NCBI GenBank assembly: GCA_937922775.1
Contig: CALAKE010000758.1
Coordinates: 1-10,314, forward strand
Origin: an uncultured bacterium
Lineage (GTDB): Bacteria > Acidobacteriota > UBA890
Reading direction: 5' to 3'
DNA length: 10,314 bases
Shown: piece by piece, positions 6,765 through 10,314 of the stretch
Position numbering within the stretch: position 1 is the stretch's first letter
How the letters are laid out: each line of letters starts with the position of its first letter
Translations under genes and position numbers: made by a program
Notes under the pieces: model-generated
The model's input: only the letters and a program-made list of their open reading frames with translations
What the model was told of the DNA's origin: nothing
Database searches by the model: none

Positions 6765-7262
6765 ATGCCTTGGTCGCGAACAATGAAGACTGTTCTGATG
6801 GCTAGCGTTTCCCTGCTTTCGCTGGTTTCTCTGGCATCCATGGCGGCAACGATTCCTTCCGCGCCGCCGCAGGAGGCCCGGCTAGAGCGATTGACCCCGA
6901 TTCTCGTTGTTGATTCCATCGAAGAGGTCGTGCCGTTCTGGGAGGCTCTCGGATTTCGCGCAACGAATCCGAACAGAGTCGATGGCAAGCTGGCCTTCAT
7001 CGAGTTCGTCAAGGAGGGCTACAACATCCACTATCAGACCCTCTCCCGCATCGAACGGGACATTCCCGGCGCGACTGAGATGCTCACCGGCAACACCACT
7101 CTGCTTTACCTCGCTGTTGATGATCTCGACGCCGTCATCGCGGCACTGGGCGATGCCGAGGTCGTGATACCCCGGAGGAACACACGCTGGGGGGCTGACG
7201 AGATCTACGTGAAGGAACCCGGGGGTAACCTGATCGGTTTCGCGAAATTCGGTAGTGACTAA
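6765..7262 (+). CDS. Exported VOC-fold (glyoxalase/bleomycin-resistance-like) protein
   Basis: From the ATG at 6765 the product has 165 residues. The first 27 form a signal peptide: basic start (R5, K8), a hydrophobic stretch VLMASVSLLSLVSLA, and a likely cleavage after S-M-A27. The mature part, about residues 40-163, matches one VOC unit made of two beta-alpha-beta-beta-beta modules: LTPILVVDSIEEVVPFWEALGF (modules begin near 43), then LLYLAVDDLDAVIAAL, and finally YVKEPGGNLIGFAKF. VOC enzymes normally bind a metal through His/Glu residues. Here the first strand has no His, and the usual Glu after PxGNxI is Gly, so it may bind a small molecule rather than catalyse. Most VOC proteins are cytoplasmic, so export is notable. 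The ASST gene follows 16 bp downstream. No exact function is assigned. Confidence 0.82.
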   Translation: MPWSRTMKTVLMASVSLLSLVSLASMAATIPSAPPQEARLERLTPILVVDSIEEVVPFWEALGFRATNPNRVDGKLAFIEFVKEGYNIHYQTLSRIERDIPGATEMLTGNTTLLYLAVDDLDAVIAALGDAEVVIPRRNTRWGADEIYVKEPGGNLIGFAKFGSD

Positions 7263-7263
7263 A

Positions 7264-7269
7264 AGGAGG
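7264..7269 (+). promoter_or_regulatory. Ribosome binding site of the arylsulfotransferase gene
   Basis: AGGAGG lies directly after the VOC stop codon and 9 nt before the in-frame GTG at 7279. An ATG at 7271 is nearer but out of frame. The GTG at 7255 precedes the site and an ATG at 7294 sits directly against a second AAGGAGA, so 7279 is the best start. Confidence 0.7.
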
Positions 7270-7278
7270 CATGTTCAC

Positions 7279-8925
7279 GTGATCAGAAGGAGAATGACCG
7301 GTGTGCTGTCAGTCCTGGTTTTGGTGTCATGGACTGTCGCATGTGCGGGAACCCCGCCGGAGATCGTCGGCGAGGTGGCCCTCGTGCAACCGAATGAGTC
7401 GGTGCCGCTGGCACGTACGCTGGAATTCAGAACGGATCAACCTGCAATTCCCGAAATCACGGTCTCAGACGGCTCTCGTGAGTGGATAGTCCCGGCCGCT
7501 GATGTTCCAGGCACCTCCCACTCGGTCCCCCTCGTCGGCATGCGTGCTGCCACGAGTCACACGGTGAGCATTGGGCTCCGAGGCGAAAGCGGTAGCCGGA
7601 GCGAGGACGTCGCGGCAGTTGTCTTCGAAACGCCGGCACTGCCGACCGACTACTTTCCGCCGATCGAGGTTACTGTGAGCGACCCGGGGCGGATGGAGCC
7701 GGGCGTTACGATGTTCAGCGTTCTTGGATGGGGTTGGAATCCTCCCAGCGCGAACAACGACTTCGGCCTTCTTGTCGCCGTGGATGAGCATGGCGAGATC
7801 ATCTGGTACTACCAGACCGACCGCCTGATCTCGGACCATCGGCGAACCGAACGCGGCACCATCCTCTACCAGCATGCTCACGGGATCGTCGAGATCGACA
7901 TGGTGGGGAACGTTCTCGCGGCGTGGGAGGCGAGTGGATTGGTCGATGAGCTTCCCGAGGGCGTCGTGCCGATCGCTACTGATCTGATTCACCACCAGAT
8001 TCAGGAGCTTCCTTCTGGAAATCTGCTGACCCTCGGTACCGAAGTGCGGCGGTTCGAGAGCTACCCATCGGACTATCGGGACCCGACTGGGGCTCGGGCC
8101 CCAGCCAACGTGGTTTCGGGCATCGTTCTGGAGCTCAGTCGCGACGGGGATCTCGTACACGAGTGGAAGCTGATCGACCTTCTCGATCCCTATCGCATCT
8201 CGTACGGGTCTCTGTCGCCCTACTGGAGCCGTGAGGGCTACGAGCACGTCGAGGGCGGCACCTACGACTGGGGGCACAGCAACGGGGTGATCCACGATCC
8301 TCGAGACGACAGCTTCATCGTCTCATTCCGCCACCAGGACGCAGTGGTGAAGATCGGTCGACAGACCGGCGAGATCATCTGGATTCTGGGGGACCCGACG
8401 GGCTGGGGCGAGGAGTGGCAGCAGTACCTGTTGCGACCGGAGGGAGATCTTACTTGGCCCTACCACGTCCACGCGCCCTCGCTCACGCCCGAGGGCAACT
8501 TGATCATGTTCGACAACGGCAACTACCGTGCCCAGCCGCCATCACGCCGAATGGCGCTGGAGGACAGCTACAGCCGCGCCGTCGAGTTCGCCATCGACGA
8601 GGCCGCAATGACCGTGCGTGAGGTCTGGTCGTACGGCGGGCCGGGCGGTGAGCATTTCTACTCGGCGTTCATGGGCGACGCAGATCGCCTACCCGTTACG
8701 GGCAATGTCCTGGTCACGGATGGCGGAAACCTGTTCGATGCCGAGGGCGTGCCCAGCCACACCGTCGTCCCGAGCCGTAAGGTCGCCAGGATCCTCGAGG
8801 TCACAGGCGGCGATAGCCCGGAGAAGGTCTTCGAAATCGTCATCGACACCGGCGCCCCCCCGGGCTGGTCCATCTTCCAGGCCGATCGGATCGCCGGACT
8901 GCAGTTAGGACAAGGTCTGCACTGA
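7279..8925 (+). CDS. Arylsulfotransferase (ASST family), probable lipoprotein
   Basis: The product has 548 residues from GTG 7279. ASST enzymes move a sulfuryl group from one phenolic sulfate to another phenol, without PAPS, through a sulfated histidine in a six-bladed beta-propeller outside the cytoplasm. The N-terminus is RRRM plus a hydrophobic stretch ending TVAC22, a plausible though imperfect lipobox. A beta-sandwich domain (about 30-125) precedes the propeller. Expected catalytic residues are present: H238/H239 in DLIHHQIQELPSGN, H333 in DWGHSNG, R351 in SFRHQDAV and H398 in YHVHAPSL, matching E. coli His252, His356, Arg374 and His436. The H333-R351 spacing of 18 equals the E. coli spacing. 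Repeated GEIIWYY, GEIIWILGDP and REVWSYGG blade motifs fit the propeller. After C22 there is no cysteine, unlike the disulfide-bearing E. coli enzyme. It forms a unit with the VOC gene. The natural substrate is unknown. Confidence 0.88.
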   Translation: MIRRRMTGVLSVLVLVSWTVACAGTPPEIVGEVALVQPNESVPLARTLEFRTDQPAIPEITVSDGSREWIVPAADVPGTSHSVPLVGMRAATSHTVSIGLRGESGSRSEDVAAVVFETPALPTDYFPPIEVTVSDPGRMEPGVTMFSVLGWGWNPPSANNDFGLLVAVDEHGEIIWYYQTDRLISDHRRTERGTILYQHAHGIVEIDMVGNVLAAWEASGLVDELPEGVVPIATDLIHHQIQELPSGNLLTLGTEVRRFESYPSDYRDPTGARAPANVVSGIVLELSRDGDLVHEWKLIDLLDPYRISYGSLSPYWSREGYEHVEGGTYDWGHSNGVIHDPRDDSFIVSFRHQDAVVKIGRQTGEIIWILGDPTGWGEEWQQYLLRPEGDLTWPYHVHAPSLTPEGNLIMFDNGNYRAQPPSRRMALEDSYSRAVEFAIDEAAMTVREVWSYGGPGGEHFYSAFMGDADRLPVTGNVLVTDGGNLFDAEGVPSHTVVPSRKVARILEVTGGDSPEKVFEIVIDTGAPPGWSIFQADRIAGLQLGQGLH

Positions 8926-8929
8926 GCGC

Positions 8930-8958
8930 AAGGGCTGCGCCCCGTAGAAGGGCTGCGC
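8930..8958. repeat. Short direct repeat downstream of ASST
   Basis: AAGGGCTGCGC occurs twice, at 8930-8940 and 8948-8958, 18 bp apart start to start, just after the ASST stop. It is too short to assign a role and may be a small duplication. Confidence 0.5.
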
Positions 8959-8961
8959 TGA

Positions 8962-8992
8962 GGCAATTGACTCCTGCACGTTCAGGATTGCC
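8962..8992. other. Potential stem-loop upstream of the terminator
   Basis: GGCAAT (8962-8967) can pair with ATTGCC (8987-8992), and inside it CCTG (8973-8976) with CAGG (8983-8986) around a six-base loop, leaving TGACT bulged on one side. No T-run follows. It may be a 3'-UTR structure that protects the ASST message, or chance. Confidence 0.3.
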
Positions 8993-9003
8993 GGACCAGA
9001 ATA

Positions 9004-9053
9004 GAGAAAAAGCCCGGCCAGCAGCTACGTGCCCGGCCGGGCTTTCTCATTTC
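9004..9053. terminator. Bidirectional Rho-independent terminator
   Basis: AGCCCGGCC (9011-9019) pairs perfectly with GGCCGGGCT (9035-9043) around a 15-nt loop, with AA/TT pairs extending the base. On the plus strand it is followed by CTTTCTCATTTCTCTCT; on the minus strand the stem is followed by a run of five T. It can thus end transcription of the ASST gene from the left and the convergent TonB-receptor gene from the right. Confidence 0.85.
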
Positions 9054-9104
9054 TCTCTGTGAGCCGCCGCTCGGTCCGGGCGACCGCTCAGCGTTCAGCC
9101 CCGA

Positions 9105-10314
9105 CTACCAGGTGAATCGCACCCCCAGCCGAATGAGCCGCGGCTTCTGAACCGCGCGCGGGATGCCGTAGTCGACGCTTGTCACCCGTCCATAGTCGAC
9201 GATCGCCGCCGAGTTGAAGACGTTGAAGACGTCCGCAATAATGCCGATCCTCGATCCACCTACCGCCGCCAGATCGAAGCCCTGCTCGAAGCGGAGATCC
9301 AAGACGTTGGAGGTATCGGTTCTGCTGTCTCCTCGCGTTTCCGCGAAGACATTGATCGGGCCCTGTGGCAGATCAGGAACTATCAGCTCACGCGTGTAGG
9401 GAAAACCGGCCGCCAGACGATAGAAGCCACTCAGGGAAAGCCCGAAATCAAACATGTAGGTGCCCTGGAGCTTCATCTGGAAGGGCGGGTTGTTCGGGTC
9501 CAGGCCCTGGGCGTTGATCAAATCGTTGGGGCTGTCGTAGACACCGGCGATTTCGTTCGAGCCCGTGGTCTTGATGACCTCCAGCTCCGAGATGACCACC
9601 GACCCGACGGCCTGCCAGTTGTCGGCAAACCGCCTCGAGGCGGTGATCTCGATGCCCTTGTAGGTGCGATCGTCGCCTTCCGGATTGGTGATCTCGTAGG
9701 CGTTCTGTCCAATCGTGTCGGGATCCTGAGCGAATACCGTCAAGAAGCCGTCGTCACCCGTGCCCGGGATGCCATCCGGACCGGGGTCGAAGGCCTCGAC
9801 GGGGATGTAGGAGTCGAACGGCACGGCGGTATCGACCGTGTTGAACAGATCATTGTCCTTGCGGTAGATGAAGTTTGCGCTTAGCTGCGTCGTCCTGCTG
9901 ACCTCATGGCTGACGCCCAGGAGGAACTCGTTCGTGTACGCCGGCTTCAGGTCGGGGTCCACTGAATTGATGGCGCCGCCGAATGAGAACAGCAGCGGAC
10001 CTTCCTCACCGATTTGGAAGGCGTCGTCGTTGTTGCGGTCGAACCACAGCGTGACGAAGTTGTGCGGAAAAGCCGGCGTGGCGACGAACAGGTCGAACGC
10101 CGTGAGGATGTGATGGTATTGCGAGGCGCCGGCGCGCAGCACCGTTCGGCCTGACGAATCGAGCGCCAACGTCATCGCGAACCGCGGCTCGGCGTAGTTC
10201 CAGTCCACGAGGTCGAGAGGCGCGTGAATCACCGGGTTCAGCTCAGGGAAGCGATCGGCAATCGGGGTTCCGCCCCAGATGCCGCCACCGCTGGGAGTCT
10301 CGGGCGTAGTCACC
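9105..10314 (-). CDS. TonB-dependent receptor / Oar-like outer-membrane beta-barrel, C-terminal part (5' end outside window)
   Basis: The frame is open to the window edge, and the codon at 10313 is an internal-looking GTG, so the N-terminal part lies outside; about 402 residues are visible. The segment has the alternating polar/hydrophobic strands of an outer-membrane barrel, with NYAEPRFAMTLALDSSGRTV and VLRAGASQYHHIL close to Oar-type receptors, in which ePR, G-ter-V and Y motifs recur. Strands continue to the last residues RLIRLGVRFTW; a terminal aromatic residue is the usual signal for barrel insertion by BAM. NVFNSAAIVDYGRVTSVDYG is the typical penultimate strand pair. TonB box, plug and any carboxypeptidase-regulatory-like N-terminal domain are not visible. 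Two loops, DRNNDDAFQIGEEG and DPGPDGIPGTGDDG, look able to bind calcium. It would take up a large ligand (siderophore, glycan or peptide), but the ligand cannot be inferred. It is convergent with ASST across a shared terminator. Confidence 0.85.
   Translation of the reverse strand, partial: VTTPETPSGGGIWGGTPIADRFPELNPVIHAPLDLVDWNYAEPRFAMTLALDSSGRTVLRAGASQYHHILTAFDLFVATPAFPHNFVTLWFDRNNDDAFQIGEEGPLLFSFGGAINSVDPDLKPAYTNEFLLGVSHEVSRTTQLSANFIYRKDNDLFNTVDTAVPFDSYIPVEAFDPGPDGIPGTGDDGFLTVFAQDPDTIGQNAYEITNPEGDDRTYKGIEITASRRFADNWQAVGSVVISELEVIKTTGSNEIAGVYDSPNDLINAQGLDPNNPPFQMKLQGTYMFDFGLSLSGFYRLAAGFPYTRELIVPDLPQGPINVFAETRGDSRTDTSNVLDLRFEQGFDLAAVGGSRIGIIADVFNVFNSAAIVDYGRVTSVDYGIPRAVQKPRLIRLGVRFTW

Noticed and set aside
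7465..8295. Minus-strand open frame of 276 codons opposite the ASST gene
   Set aside because: The ASST reading frame contains the catalytic residues and blade repeats, and the antisense frame has no family features.
1..10314. CRISPR arrays, tRNA or rRNA genes, insertion sequences, integrases and phage genes
   Set aside because: No regular repeats, cloverleaf-like segments, transposase or integrase motifs, or long terminal inverted repeats were seen on either strand.

Overview
The window is GC-rich, densely coded bacterial DNA with seven protein genes on the two strands, two of them cut by the window ends. No RNA gene, insertion sequence, integrase or CRISPR array is visible. The right-end gene encodes an outer-membrane beta-barrel resembling the Oar-like TonB-dependent receptors of Acidobacteriota, so the host is Gram-negative. 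Acidobacteriota or a relative is my best guess, but the phylum is an inference from family style, not from a marker gene.

Layout, left to right. (1) 1-894 (+): 3' part of a CocE/NonD-type alpha/beta hydrolase. (2) 914-1882 (-): NAD-dependent sugar-nucleotide epimerase/dehydratase. (3) 2021-3337 (+): GT4 glycosyltransferase, divergent from the epimerase across a 138-bp gap. (4) 6479 down to 3424 (-): a compact three-gene unit of ABC ATPase, ABC permease and Wzx-like flippase. ATPase and permease are coupled through TGATG, and the flippase follows after 9 bp. (5) 6765-8925 (+): a two-gene unit encoding an exported VOC-fold protein and a lipoprotein-type arylsulfotransferase (ASST), 16 bp apart. 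(6) A strong bidirectional hairpin terminator at about 9004-9053. (7) 9105-10314 (-): 3' part of the TonB-dependent receptor, convergent with ASST.

Functional reading. Epimerase, GT4 and flippase fit the making and export of a surface glycan, but no polymerase, initiating transferase or chain-length regulator is in view. The ABC genes belong to the nitrate/sulfonate/taurine importer class, lack a substrate-binding protein nearby, and are unusually joined to the flippase. The VOC-ASST pair acts outside the cytoplasm. The ASST keeps the residues expected for sulfuryl transfer between phenolic compounds, while the VOC protein appears to lack the usual metal ligands. A link between sulfonate-type uptake and arylsulfotransfer is tempting but rests only on proximity.

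No wholly new system is evident. The most interesting points are the importer-flippase operon, the VOC-ASST cassette, the cysteine-free ASST and the altered ABC signature motif.
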